Assembly: GCA_902780785.1 (NCBI GenBank)
Contig: CACZGS010000005.1
Coordinates: 223,453 to 287,452 of the forward strand
Source of the DNA: Oscillospiraceae bacterium
Lineage (GTDB): Bacteria; Bacillota; Clostridia; Saccharofermentanales; Saccharofermentanaceae
Direction: 5' to 3'
DNA: 64,000 nucleotides
Position numbers and translations under genes: made by a program. Shown piece by piece: positions 50,994-60,212 of the stretch. The notes beneath the pieces were generated by a model. That model was given only the letters and a program-made list of their open reading frames with translations, was not told where the DNA came from and did not search any database. Position 1 is the stretch's first letter; the number at the start of each line of letters is the position of its first letter.

Positions 50994-53915
50994 CTAGTTT
51001 TGATCTTGTTTTTCTTTCATTTTCTGGCGGTTTTTGTCGATGATGACAAAGGCAGCCAGGAGAACTATGCCGGCGCAGCTTACCAAAGCGCCGCCCTTAA
51101 GGCCGGAAGCCGTGAACACGAGCTCAGCCGTGTGATTTCCGGAAGGAGCATCAAATGCGATAAATGCATTCTGATAGACCTTATATTCGGCAGGCGCACC
51201 GTCGATAAGAAGCTGCCAGCCATCTTCTGCAGGGATCGTGGTGATGACTGTCTCATTCTCGTTCAGATCTTTGACGCTGAACTTTGCATATCCGTCGGAA
51301 ACCAGATCGGCACTGACCTTGGATCTGTCGACATTTGCGAACTGCTTTGAGAATGATGCACTGTCAAAAGTTGCAAACCTGACGTTCAGGAAAGACCATT
51401 TCGAATCCTTGCAGAGGAAAGATACCTTTACTGTCTCGCCTTCGGCAAAGCTTCCGACTCTGAATATCTGCGAATAGTATGTATTCGAAGAGAAGTCCGT
51501 GATCCTTATTCCGTTTACATAGATCTCGGTGTAATCGAGGATCCTTCCGGAAACTATCGAGCCGTAGATCTCATCCGTGGAAGGAGCCTTGAACTCGTAC
51601 TCGATCGCAATGGGGAGCTTCTCATTGGTTCTCTGAATGGTAGTGATGTTGTCGTTAAGCTGGCTTTCGACTGTTGATTCAAGACCCAGAGGATCCTTGG
51701 CACCCTTGGATTCTTCCTTCTTCTCATCTGAAGTGCCCTTCAAGAGGTACTCTTCCCTGGTCATGTAATCGTTCAGGTTGAATGCAACACCGTTTGTGAT
51801 CTTGGGCTCGCCTACGATGCTCTCATCGATGTCGATAAAGAAATCTTCAGTGAATGCTTCAGGGAACAATGAACGGTACCATTCGTTCTGGAACTTGTAG
51901 TAGTTCTTCTCTGTCGCATCCTTTTCGAGCTTATAGTAATCGAATGTCATTGCGCCCTTATCTGCAGCAAATCCGAGCGGCAGCACGTCATCGTTGGCAT
52001 AGAAGTAGAGTTCGGATCCATAAGAATCCCTTGCTTCAAGACGGTACAGTGACAGAGCTCTTCTTGATGATATCGAACCGATCGAGAAGAAGCTGTCTAC
52101 CGACGGGCAGGCAAAACTGTGACCGACTGCGAAGTAATTGTAATTGGTCTGCATTCCGAGCTGCTTCATGAAGCGCTGCATCTTCTTGTTCGAATTCGAA
52201 TTGAAGAACGACAGGCCGTTGTAATTGCCGTAGAATGCTTCGCCTTCCTCGCAATAGAACTTGGTCGTAAATTCAGGTGCTCTCTCGGTCTCAGCTCTGA
52301 AAGCTCCGGTGGCATTTCCACGTGCCTTCGCGTACTTACCGAATTCCTGCTCGGCTACGATCGACTGGCTGTACTCAGTTGCCGGACCTCCGAACAAAGT
52401 CATCGACTCAATACCGTTGCTGAGCATCGGTCCTGCGAAGATGGCCTCGAAAACAACGAACAGTGACATGAGAGGTGCCAGAAGCTTGGGCATATCCTTT
52501 AGCTGCTCGTGCCAGTTCTGAACGCCGAAGCCCATAAGGAATAGTCCGTAAGCTGCTGCGAGGACAACGTTATAGATAACCGCGTCAGACTGTCCCTTGA
52601 TGTCTCCGAATGAGTAATCGATCGCAACGAAGAGATATACGACGAGCACCGCCTTGACGATGTCCTTCCTTGCAAGTTCTTTGGCCTTGAAGAGCACCTT
52701 CATGGATATGATCAGGAACAAAGGCAGGAATACGAATGCATGTCTGTGCCAGAACCAGTTAGGATCGTCGAAGACCTGCCATGCCTTATCCAAAGGATAG
52801 ATCGCTGTCGAGAGGATTGCTCCGAGGACGCATACTCCGTGGATCCTTCTCTCCCTTCCCTTGAATACCGGGCTGATGAAATAGATCAGGAGCAGGATCG
52901 TAACGAGAAGGCAAATGAAGAGGAACGGATAATTGCTCGGCAATACGTCAGAGAAATCCCTGGGGTCGCCTAAGATCATCATGTGGATGAACGTGAGCGG
53001 CGAATATGTGAGAGCGTCGTTTCCTCTTGCAGATATCGTCTGGTCTGCATTCCTTATCGTATCAAGTCCTACGGGGACCAGCATTACGGCTGTGATAAGT
53101 CCCGTGAAGCCTGCCGTAAGAGCATATCTTACGCAGATGCCGATAGCTTTCTTTATCTGTACCTTCTCAGCGAAAAGCCTGATCAGGAGATAGAGGAAGC
53201 AAGCGATGCCTGCCATATATGCGATGTAGTAATTCGAAACGAACAGGACGAGGAGCGATATTATGAGGCCCGCATAATTCTGCTTCTTAATGAACTTCTC
53301 GGTAAAGAAAAGGATCAGCGGAAGGAGCATAAAGCCGTCGAGCCACATGATCTGGAAAATGAATACCTGTGAATAGAGCGAGAATGCATACATGATTCCC
53401 AGAAGTACCGGCCAGAGAGTCTTCTTATCCTCAGTTCTTGATCCGAGGAACATTGCCATGAATGATGCAGAAAGACTGAGCTTGAGAGTAACGATCGCCA
53501 ATACGGCGGTATCGATCTGGGATTCTTCTATGAACAGATAGATCAGGTTAAAAGGGCTTGCAAGATAATAACCGAATGTGCCGATAAAGTTCTTGCCGAG
53601 GCCGAGCTTAAACGAATATGAGATATACGAGATCAGGTGACCTTTGGGTACGTTTCCGATCTCCGTAAGCTTGCTTCTGAGAAGTGCGAGGAAAGGCGCA
53701 TACTGTGCCTTTAAGTCACTCTGTAAGAATGAGTATTCGCCGAGCGGATATTTGTTGCAAAGAAGCATTGCAACGATATAAAGAACCAGTGTCGCGAAAA
53801 ATGCATATAACGGCCGGAGATCCATCTCCTTGCTGCTTTTTGAAGAAGTCTTCAGAGAGGGTTTGACTGTTGTCTTTTTCGAAGACTTGCCATCGAGGCT
53901 TGAGAGCTCTTTCAT
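50994..53915 (-). CDS. YfhO-family membrane glycosyltransferase, third copy
   Basis: The 973-residue product (ATG 53915, after AAAGGGCGG) matches YfhO: after a basic N-terminus comes a helix, then CNKYPLGEYSFLQSDLKAQYAPF, which holds the Asp expected in the first GT-C loop, and GHLISYISYSFKLGLGKNF. About 12 helices follow, then a beta-rich extracytoplasmic region and a final helix near 945-965, ending in a charged tail. It is divergent from a CsbB-like glycosyltransferase. That pairing mirrors the YfhO/CsbB pair that glycosylates lipoteichoic acid in Bacillus; here donor and acceptor are inferred. Confidence 0.87.
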   Translation of the reverse strand: MKELSSLDGKSSKKTTVKPSLKTSSKSSKEMDLRPLYAFFATLVLYIVAMLLCNKYPLGEYSFLQSDLKAQYAPFLALLRSKLTEIGNVPKGHLISYISYSFKLGLGKNFIGTFGYYLASPFNLIYLFIEESQIDTAVLAIVTLKLSLSASFMAMFLGSRTEDKKTLWPVLLGIMYAFSLYSQVFIFQIMWLDGFMLLPLILFFTEKFIKKQNYAGLIISLLVLFVSNYYIAYMAGIACFLYLLIRLFAEKVQIKKAIGICVRYALTAGFTGLITAVMLVPVGLDTIRNADQTISARGNDALTYSPLTFIHMMILGDPRDFSDVLPSNYPFLFICLLVTILLLIYFISPVFKGRERRIHGVCVLGAILSTAIYPLDKAWQVFDDPNWFWHRHAFVFLPLFLIISMKVLFKAKELARKDIVKAVLVVYLFVAIDYSFGDIKGQSDAVIYNVVLAAAYGLFLMGFGVQNWHEQLKDMPKLLAPLMSLFVVFEAIFAGPMLSNGIESMTLFGGPATEYSQSIVAEQEFGKYAKARGNATGAFRAETERAPEFTTKFYCEEGEAFYGNYNGLSFFNSNSNKKMQRFMKQLGMQTNYNYFAVGHSFACPSVDSFFSIGSISSRRALSLYRLEARDSYGSELYFYANDDVLPLGFAADKGAMTFDYYKLEKDATEKNYYKFQNEWYRSLFPEAFTEDFFIDIDESIVGEPKITNGVAFNLNDYMTREEYLLKGTSDEKKEESKGAKDPLGLESTVESQLNDNITTIQRTNEKLPIAIEYEFKAPSTDEIYGSIVSGRILDYTEIYVNGIRITDFSSNTYYSQIFRVGSFAEGETVKVSFLCKDSKWSFLNVRFATFDSASFSKQFANVDRSKVSADLVSDGYAKFSVKDLNENETVITTIPAEDGWQLLIDGAPAEYKVYQNAFIAFDAPSGNHTAELVFTASGLKGGALVSCAGIVLLAAFVIIDKNRQKMKEKQDQN

Positions 53916-53944
53916 TATCGTTCCGCCCTTTCTTCGGCATTTTA

Positions 53945-53974
53945 TTGTCACTTACAATATTTTTTGATTATAAT
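53945..53974 (+). promoter_or_regulatory. Promoter of the CsbB-like gene
   Basis: TTGTCA (53945-53950) and TATAAT (53969-53974) have an 18-base spacer. The predicted start at about 53981 is the first base of a 71-base stem-loop. The -10 region is near-symmetric and could also work for the minus strand. Confidence 0.5.
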
Positions 53975-53980
53975 ACAAAC

Positions 53981-54051
53981 AAGTTATTTAATCTATTTGC
54001 GGCTGCGTCTCACTTCGTTCGCGCAATTGCCGCAAACAGATCAAATAACTT
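53981..54051. repeat. 23-bp imperfect inverted repeat in the yfhO/csbB intergenic region
   Basis: Arms 53981-54003 and 54029-54051 match at 21 of 23 positions, enclosing TGCG/CGCA as an inner stem. The two mismatches are A-C on the plus strand but would be G-U on the minus strand. It fills most of the leader of the CsbB-like transcript and is not followed by a U-run on the plus strand, so it is not a simple terminator there. Confidence 0.8.
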
Positions 54052-54081
54052 AACAGATGACTTAACTGGAGGATCCAGGTC

Positions 54082-55020
54082 GTGCTTATCAGTCTAATCA
54101 TTCCCTGCTATAACGAGGAAGGATCTTTGCCGATCCTCTATGAAGCACTTTGCGATGTCAGGAAATCGGATACGTCTGACAGAAATTACGAATTCATCTT
54201 CGTAAACGACGGAAGCCGCGATAAGACAGCCGACATCATCAGAGATCTTGCTGCAAACGACAAGGGCGTTAAGTACATCTTCTTCTCCAGAAACTTCGGT
54301 AAGGAAGCCGCAATGTATGCGGGAATGGAGAAGGCAAAAGGCGATTATGTCGCCATCCTTGATGCCGACATGCAGGATCCCCCGTCACTTATTCCCGAGA
54401 TGATCAAAGACCTGGATTCAGGCGAATACGATATCGTTGCCGCAAGACGTGTTACACGTAAGGGCGAGCCTAAGATCAGGAGCTGGTTTGCACGCCGTTT
54501 CTACAGACTCATCAACCGCATGTGCGACGTTGAGATCGCTGACGGCGCAAGAGACTTCCGCCTCATGAAGCGCGAAGTCGTTGACTCGATATTAAGCGTT
54601 ACCGAGCGCCAGAGATTCTCAAAGGGTATCTTTGCCTGGGTAGGCTTCAGGACCAAGTGGGTAGAACATGAGAATGTCGAGCGCGTTGCCGGCGAGACCA
54701 AGTGGAGCTTCTGGAAGCTTTTCAAATATGCGATAGACGGAATCGTGGCATTTACCACCGCACCGCTCCGTATAGCAACTTATGCAGGCTTCTTCTTTGC
54801 GTTTGCAGGTTTTGCTTATATGCTCTACTACTTCATCAAGGCGATCATCAGCCATATCTGGACAGACGTAAAAGGTTACCCTTCACTCCTCTGCTTCATC
54901 CTCTTTATCGGCGGACTGATCCTTATGGCACTCGGACTGATCGGCGAATACATCGGACGGATCTACATAGAATCCAAGGCAAGACCGATCTACATCACAT
55001 CCGAAGAATCCAAAGACTAA
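54082..55020 (+). CDS. CsbB/DPM1-like polyprenyl-phosphate glycosyltransferase
   Basis: A GT2 enzyme that transfers a nucleotide sugar to polyprenyl phosphate on the inner membrane face. The 312-residue product has SLIIPCYNEEGSLP at the start, FVNDGSRD, the DxD metal motif in LDADMQDPPS near 94-103 and the family block RDFRLMKREVV. Two helices near 232-252 and 272-292 form the typical C-terminal hairpin. A GTG at 54082 is used with GGAGGA eight bases before. It is opposite yfhO and could supply its lipid-linked sugar donor. A GtcA-type flippase is not seen nearby. Confidence 0.88.
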   Translation: MLISLIIPCYNEEGSLPILYEALCDVRKSDTSDRNYEFIFVNDGSRDKTADIIRDLAANDKGVKYIFFSRNFGKEAAMYAGMEKAKGDYVAILDADMQDPPSLIPEMIKDLDSGEYDIVAARRVTRKGEPKIRSWFARRFYRLINRMCDVEIADGARDFRLMKREVVDSILSVTERQRFSKGIFAWVGFRTKWVEHENVERVAGETKWSFWKLFKYAIDGIVAFTTAPLRIATYAGFFFAFAGFAYMLYYFIKAIISHIWTDVKGYPSLLCFILFIGGLILMALGLIGEYIGRIYIESKARPIYITSEESKD

Positions 55021-55024
55021 AACA

Positions 55025-55052
55025 AAAGGCTTCCCGCAAGGAAGCCTTTATT
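55025..55052. terminator. Bidirectional terminator after the CsbB-like gene
   Basis: A 10-bp perfect stem AAAGGCTTCC/GGAAGCCTTT (55025-55034, 55040-55049) with loop CGCAA is bordered by A- and T-rich sequence and separates two convergent genes. Confidence 0.8.
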
Positions 55053-55059
55053 ATTTCTC

Positions 55060-56682
55060 TTATCTCGCGAAGTATTTGTAGAAGAAGCTGTCCTCATATC
55101 CTTCTGCGAAGAACTGCTCCTGGATGACTTCGGCATATTCGGCCTGATTGATGTTTCCGAATGAACCGATGTTTTCTTCAGCGCCGGGATCGCCCTCGAT
55201 TATCGAACCGAAGATGACAAAGAGATTCAGAAGAGTCGTGAACATCATGACGATCACTGTGAGCATGACAGCGGCAGGCTTGAGCCACCCCTTCCTTGTC
55301 GTCGGAGTATTCTTCTGGTCCATTATCTCTGCGACTACTCCGGAAAGTCCGATGCAAAAGAAGAACAGCGCGGGCATTGATCCTCTCATAGTAAAGTCGT
55401 TCATCTCGGAGATCCTGTAGAACGGCAGTATGAGGAGCGTTGCAAATGCTGCCCAGAATACCGGGTTAACCTTCTCGCGCTTATAAAGGATCACCGCAAA
55501 AGGAATAACTTCGATCAGGATGAATACGATATAAGCGATTATGAACTTTAACGGGCTGTCAAAATACTGCCATGCAAAGCCCTTGTAGCTTACGGCCGCG
55601 GAGTTTGTCATGTAGTAGCTTCCGAATACCGCAAGGATAAGAACTGCTGATGCGATATTGGCAGGACTTAATGCGTTGGTAATTGTTTTCGAGACCTTGG
55701 AAGCCTTATGCTTTGGGGAGAAAAGCGTTGCTATAACCATCGGCAGGATGCCGAATACTGCCCACGGTGAATAACCAAACAGTATTCCTGACGTAAGGCC
55801 CAGCGAGCGTGTGTTGTATGACATCATTAGAAGGCATACTACAAGGAAACATGGGATCATCTGGTTAAAGACGCTCGCCATCTCCCTGAAATTGCTGACA
55901 TAGGACATCGATGTGACGTATCCTTCGAACCAGCGCCAGCCGTCATATTCCGTGAGTTCATAGATCATGTTCGGGATCGCATCAAGACCTGAGAAGAATA
56001 CGAAGATGAACGGTACCCAGGGCGTGAATCTCTTTATGACCGCGGAAGCTCCCATGAGGGATAAGAATATTCCGATGGAATTCCATATGAACAGGACAAA
56101 GTTGCCGGCGTTAAAGCCGAACATCTTTCCTGCAAGCGCAGCTGGCATCCAGTAGATAAAGTAATAGGAGAATGCCCTCTCGCCGGAAGCCATCTTGAAG
56201 ATCTCTATTACTTCAGGATTTGTCTGTGTCGAATAGTTGTAGATGACGGGCCAGTCATAATCTATGAGGTCTCTTAAGATCGCGCGTCTGTATTCATGGT
56301 CCTGCAGCGAATAGATATATTCGCCGACACCGGATACATACGAGATCAGGATCGCCGTAATGGCAAAGCCGATGATGTAGGACACCGGCACTTCCAAAGT
56401 GGTCTCAGGCGCATATAGCTTATGCCCGTCAGGATCGTTCATGCAGTCGGATATCGAGTAGAGCAATATCCCGCCGAAGATCAATGTAAGAGGGATACCG
56501 ACAATGAGCTTCAAGTATCCCATGAAAAACATAAACAGCGGGATCGTAAGGAACAGGACGATCGAAGCATAAAGCCAGGGGTATTGGATCTTTACAGTCC
56601 TTACTTCTTTGGAAGACTTGTCTTTTGTCCTGACACTCTTCTTCGCCTTAGAAGTATCCCCTAATTGCTTTACTTCCTTCAT
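55060..56682 (-). CDS. Polytopic GT-C-like membrane protein
   Basis: A 540-residue protein with a Lys/Ser/Thr-rich cytoplasmic start (~30 residues) and about 11-12 hydrophobic helices. An extracytoplasmic loop after the third helix (SLQDHEYRRAILRDLIDYDWPV near residue 125) holds acidic residues in the place where GT-C enzymes have their catalytic Asp. No family signature was recognised with certainty, so a glycosyltransferase role is tentative and supported mainly by context beside the CsbB-like and YfhO genes. It ends in a short extracytoplasmic tail. ATG 56682 follows AAAGGA closely. Confidence 0.6.
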   Translation of the reverse strand: MKEVKQLGDTSKAKKSVRTKDKSSKEVRTVKIQYPWLYASIVLFLTIPLFMFFMGYLKLIVGIPLTLIFGGILLYSISDCMNDPDGHKLYAPETTLEVPVSYIIGFAITAILISYVSGVGEYIYSLQDHEYRRAILRDLIDYDWPVIYNYSTQTNPEVIEIFKMASGERAFSYYFIYWMPAALAGKMFGFNAGNFVLFIWNSIGIFLSLMGASAVIKRFTPWVPFIFVFFSGLDAIPNMIYELTEYDGWRWFEGYVTSMSYVSNFREMASVFNQMIPCFLVVCLLMMSYNTRSLGLTSGILFGYSPWAVFGILPMVIATLFSPKHKASKVSKTITNALSPANIASAVLILAVFGSYYMTNSAAVSYKGFAWQYFDSPLKFIIAYIVFILIEVIPFAVILYKREKVNPVFWAAFATLLILPFYRISEMNDFTMRGSMPALFFFCIGLSGVVAEIMDQKNTPTTRKGWLKPAAVMLTVIVMMFTTLLNLFVIFGSIIEGDPGAEENIGSFGNINQAEYAEVIQEQFFAEGYEDSFFYKYFAR

Positions 56683-56730
56683 TATCCTTTCCTTTTCTCC
56701 CGCCGTTTAAAAGTTGCTTTTAATTACAGG

Positions 56731-57216
56731 TCAGATCTGAACGGTCATGAATTCGATGACCTGATCCTCATAAGGTCTGTCGTTATAATCTGTCTTTACG
56801 GAAGCGATCTTATCAACGACTTCGATACCCTCGATAACCTTACCGAAAGCAGCGTACTGACCGTCCAAGGACGGATAGTCCTCATGCATGATGAAGAACT
56901 GTGAACCTGCAGAATCAGGAACCATGGTACGTGCCATGGAAATAACGCCTCTTGTGTGCTTTAAGTCATTCTTAACGCCGTTGGCTCTGAACTCACCCTT
57001 GATGCAGTAGCCCGGGCCGCCTGCGCCTGTTCCCTCAGGGTCGCCGCCCTGGATCATGAATCCGGAGATGACTCTGTGGAAAATAAGGCCGTTATAAAAG
57101 CCCTTGGATGCGAGGTCGATGAAGTTCTTGACCGTAATGGGCGCGATCTCAGGATAGAGCTCGACCTTCATTATGCCGCCGTCTTTCATCTGGATGGTAA
57201 CAATAGGATTTGCCAT
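56731..57216 (-). CDS. Cyclophilin-type peptidyl-prolyl isomerase
   Basis: A single-domain cytoplasmic cyclophilin of 161 residues. From ATG 57216 it reads MANPIVTIQMKDGGIMKVEL, then FHRVISGFMIQGGDPEGTGAGG with the active Arg, and SAGSQFFIMHEDYPSLDGQYAAFGKV. The ORF is open 20 codons further upstream, but AAGGAGA sits nine bases before 57216. No signal peptide is seen. It follows pncB by 14 bases and may be cotranscribed with it. Confidence 0.93.
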   Translation of the reverse strand: MANPIVTIQMKDGGIMKVELYPEIAPITVKNFIDLASKGFYNGLIFHRVISGFMIQGGDPEGTGAGGPGYCIKGEFRANGVKNDLKHTRGVISMARTMVPDSAGSQFFIMHEDYPSLDGQYAAFGKVIEGIEVVDKIASVKTDYNDRPYEDQVIEFMTVQI

Positions 57217-57230
57217 TCTTGTTTTTCTCC

Positions 57231-58694
57231 TTATCTTCTTCTGTAAGATCTTAAGATGTCGTCCTTGATCTTCCAAAGCTTAGGTGACAGATCGACATAG
57301 TAGTTGTGAGGATTCTCGAATCTCTTTACGGAATCCCAGAGTGAATCGAGCTCGGTCGTGCAATAAGCTCTGATCTCGCCGATCGTAGGCTTGTTGTAAA
57401 CGAGCTTACCTTCCTTGAAGATCTGGACCATGATCTCTCTGGTTCTGTAATTCTCCAATACCTTGGACTTCCATGTGTTCTCAGGATCGAAGATCTCGTA
57501 AGGTTCGCCGTTCGGGATCTCCTCGTCTGCGACCATGACAACATCGGCCAATGCCTTGCCCGTAGCGTTGTCGTAGAATCTTACGATCTTCTTTGAGCAG
57601 GGATTTGTAACCTTGCCGACGGAATCGGAGATCTTCATCTTAGGAATGATCGTGCCGTCTTCTGCTTCTACTGCGGAGATCTTGTAAACGCCGCCGAATA
57701 CAGGCTCAGCCTTGGAAGTGATGAGTCTCTCGCCTACACCGAAGGAATCGATGCATGCGCCCTGGCTGATCAAGTCTCTGATGAGATACTCGTCAAGAGC
57801 GTTGGAGACAGTGATCTTACAATCAGTAAGGCCTGCCTCGTCGAGCATCTTACGTGCGCTCTGTGTCATGTAAGTAAGGTCGCCGGAGTCGATCCTGATA
57901 CCCTTGAGTCTCTTGCCCATGGGCTCAAGAACTTCCTTTGCGCACTTGATCGCATTCGGAATACCTGAACGGAGAACATCGTATGTATCAACGAGCAAAA
58001 GTGCTCCGTCAGGATATGCGAGTGAATATGCCTTGAATGCTTCGAACTCGTTGTCGAAAAGCATTACCCAGGAGTGAGCCATTGTTCCGGAGAGCGGGAT
58101 GTTGAACTGCTGTCCGCAGATCGTGCAGGATGTTCCTGCTGCGCCTGCGATATAAGCTGCTCTTGCACCGAGAACGGATGCGTCGAAGCCCTGTGCACGG
58201 CGTGCACCGAACTCCATGACGGGTCTGCCTTCTGCAGCTCTTACGATCCTTGCCGTCTTTGTGGCGATAAGTGTCTGGTGGTTGATCGTGCAAAGGAGCG
58301 CGGTCTCAAGGAGCTGTGCCTGGATGATAGGACCTCTTACCTTAACGAGCGGCTCTTTGGGGAATACGACTGTTCCTTCCGGGATAGCCCAGACGTCACA
58401 TGTGAATTCAAAACCTCTTAAGTAATTGATGAACTCATCGTTGAAGTGATAGTTATCTTTGAGGAAAGATAAGTCATCTTCTGAGAACTTGAGGCTTGAG
58501 AGGTAATCTATTACCTGCTCCAATCCTGCCATGACGGCATATCCGCCGTTCTCAGGAATGTTTCTGAAGAACATGTCGAAATAAACGATCTTGTCCCTGT
58601 TTCCGCTGTTCAGATAACCATTTGCCATGGTGAGCTCATAGAAGTCTGTGAGCATACTCATGTTGGTTCTGTCATTCCACATACCGTAATCCAT
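57231..58694 (-). CDS. pncB: Nicotinate phosphoribosyltransferase
   Basis: PncB converts nicotinate and PRPP to nicotinate mononucleotide in NAD salvage, with ATP hydrolysis. The 487-residue product shows LTDFYELTMANGYL at the start, VMEFGARRAQG near 178, with GTMAHSWVMLF and LLVDTYDVLRSG, then IRIDSGDL and GVGERLITS. The key His follows the GTMAHS block. ATG 58694 is used because CGGAGG lies eight bases before; a GTG nine bases upstream would overlap that site. It is followed by the cyclophilin gene. Confidence 0.95.
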   Translation of the reverse strand: MDYGMWNDRTNMSMLTDFYELTMANGYLNSGNRDKIVYFDMFFRNIPENGGYAVMAGLEQVIDYLSSLKFSEDDLSFLKDNYHFNDEFINYLRGFEFTCDVWAIPEGTVVFPKEPLVKVRGPIIQAQLLETALLCTINHQTLIATKTARIVRAAEGRPVMEFGARRAQGFDASVLGARAAYIAGAAGTSCTICGQQFNIPLSGTMAHSWVMLFDNEFEAFKAYSLAYPDGALLLVDTYDVLRSGIPNAIKCAKEVLEPMGKRLKGIRIDSGDLTYMTQSARKMLDEAGLTDCKITVSNALDEYLIRDLISQGACIDSFGVGERLITSKAEPVFGGVYKISAVEAEDGTIIPKMKISDSVGKVTNPCSKKIVRFYDNATGKALADVVMVADEEIPNGEPYEIFDPENTWKSKVLENYRTREIMVQIFKEGKLVYNKPTIGEIRAYCTTELDSLWDSVKRFENPHNYYVDLSPKLWKIKDDILRSYRRR

Positions 58695-58728
58695 ACGATC
58701 CACCTCCGAAAAACTTGAGTGACTTAAA

Positions 58729-59643
58729 TTATGATTTTGCGATCTCTTTGATCGTGGTTGTAAGACCTGCTATGCCCTGAAGGTCTGAAGGGATGATGAT
58801 CTTTGTAGATGCTCCCTGGCCGACCTTTTCGAGTGCTTCAAGACCCTTGATTGCGATAAGTCCGTCATCAGCTCCGACGTCCTTGATCATCTGGAGACCC
58901 TTTGCCGTAGCTTCCTGTACTGCGATGATGGCCTGTGCCTGACCTTCAGCTTCTCTTATAGCTGCCTGCTTCTTAGCTTCAGCTCTTAAGATTGCTGCTT
59001 CCTTCTCACCTTCTGCGACTCTGATTGCAGATTCCTTCTCACCTTCGGCGATGAGGATCTTTTCTCTCTTCTCACGCTCAGCCTTCATCTGCTTCTCCAT
59101 CGCTGCCTGGATCTCCTTAGGCGGGATGATGTTCTTAAGCTCAACACGGTTGACCTTGATTCCCCAGGGGTCTGTAGCTTCATCAAGGATCTCTCTCATT
59201 CTTGTGTTGATGATGTCTCTTGATGTGAGTGTCTGGTCGAGTTCCAGGTCACCTATTATGTTACGGAGCGTTGTTGCTGAGAGATTCTCGATGGCAACGA
59301 TAGGACGCTCGATTCCGTATGTATAGAGCTTAGGATCTACGATCTGATAGAAAAGGACCGTATCGATCTGCATTGTAACGTTATCCTTTGTGATAACGGC
59401 CTGAGGTGCGAAGTCTGCAACCTTTTCCTTCAATGAGATCTTCTTGGCAACACGGTCGATGAAAGGGACCTTCATGTGGAAGCCCGTCTCCCATGTCGTT
59501 CTGTATGTGCCGAGACGCTCGATGATGAACGTTGTTGCCTGCGGAACGATCTTGATATTAGGTATGATGAGTACCAGGATAACGATGATTCCGATAGCTA
59601 CTCCTACGATGGGTCCTGCTGATACTGCGATGATAGGTAACAT
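58729..59643 (-). CDS. SPFH/Band 7 (stomatin-like) membrane protein
   Basis: A 304-residue SPFH protein with an N-terminal hydrophobic segment (about 7-28), the Band 7 domain (about 35-190: FIIERLGTYRTTWETGFHMKVPF, then DNVTMQIDTVLFYQIVDP) and a coiled-coil rich in Ala, Glu and Lys (about 190-250). Such proteins oligomerise at membranes and can organise lipid domains or help protease control. It is cotranscribed with an NfeD-like gene 17 bases upstream, the usual partner. It resembles the QmcA/YuaG group. Confidence 0.93.
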   Translation of the reverse strand: MLPIIAVSAGPIVGVAIGIIVILVLIIPNIKIVPQATTFIIERLGTYRTTWETGFHMKVPFIDRVAKKISLKEKVADFAPQAVITKDNVTMQIDTVLFYQIVDPKLYTYGIERPIVAIENLSATTLRNIIGDLELDQTLTSRDIINTRMREILDEATDPWGIKVNRVELKNIIPPKEIQAAMEKQMKAEREKREKILIAEGEKESAIRVAEGEKEAAILRAEAKKQAAIREAEGQAQAIIAVQEATAKGLQMIKDVGADDGLIAIKGLEALEKVGQGASTKIIIPSDLQGIAGLTTTIKEIAKS

Positions 59644-59660
59644 TTTTAATTCCTCCCCTT

Positions 59661-60101
59661 TTAAACTGCGCGCTCGACTACGAGCTTAACGCCTTCGATT
59701 GCTTTTACCGTTACTTTGGTGCCTTCCGTGTAGTCTTCTCCTGACTTGGCACTCCAGATCTGTCCGTCAACCTTGACCTGGCCTTTGCCTTCTGTCGAAT
59801 TGAAAGGTACTATTACGACACCTTCCCTTCCGATCAATCTGTCGGCATTAGTCTTCTGGACATTCTTCTTGCGGAGTGATTCAAGCTTAGGCTTGATCCA
59901 GATCATGCAGACAGCAAAGCATACTGCCGAGATTGCTGCCATAGCTATGATCTGTGAAGTTACAGATGCGCCGCAAAGGTCCATGATCATTGCAACAACG
60001 GCGCCAATGGCAAACCAGAGTGTCGCAAGACCTGTGGTCGCGATCTCAATGACGAGCATGATGACCGCAAGGACGAGCCATATTATCCACCAACTGATCA
60101 T
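59661..60101 (-). CDS. NfeD-family membrane protein
   Basis: The 146-residue product has two or three N-terminal hydrophobic helices (about 4-26, 28-45 and 48-65), a linker with Lys and Asn, and a C-terminal OB-fold domain of about 60 residues (LIGREGVVIVPFNSTEGKGQVKVDGQIW). Short NfeD proteins of this type lack the ClpP-like protease domain found in longer members. With the SPFH partner it forms the common NfeD-SPFH pair. ATG 60101 has GGGAGG close upstream. The transcript is predicted to begin with a hairpin. Confidence 0.9.
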   Translation of the reverse strand: MISWWIIWLVLAVIMLVIEIATTGLATLWFAIGAVVAMIMDLCGASVTSQIIAMAAISAVCFAVCMIWIKPKLESLRKKNVQKTNADRLIGREGVVIVPFNSTEGKGQVKVDGQIWSAKSGEDYTEGTKVTVKAIEGVKLVVERAV

Positions 60102-60126
60102 TTCTATAATCCTCCCTATTTAAATT

Positions 60127-60150
60127 AATGCGGGTATTCCGGCCCGCATT
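60127..60150 (-). other. Hairpin at the predicted 5' end of the nfeD transcript
   Basis: Arms AATGCGGG (60127-60134) and CCCGCATT (60143-60150) enclose an 8-base loop. On the minus strand it starts at the predicted transcription start about 60150. It could also act as a weak terminator for truA, although the following bases are AATTTAAAT. Confidence 0.55.
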
Positions 60151-60156
60151 TAAATA

Positions 60157-60165
60157 ATTATATCA
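60157..60165 (-). promoter_or_regulatory. Extended -10 promoter of nfeD
   Basis: On the minus strand TGATATAAT (60165-60157) is an extended -10 element. No clear -35 box is seen 17 bases upstream. Start is predicted near 60150. Confidence 0.5.
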
Positions 60166-60212
60166 CCTTAGGGATTTTTTATTAATAAGAATCGTACTGA
60201 TCAGGGGACTCA

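Noticed and set aside
53716..53940. A 74-codon minus frame beside yfhO as a possible small gene
   Set aside because: It is a shadow of the yfhO N-terminal region in another frame, has no good ribosome site, and is not hydrophobic or domain-like.
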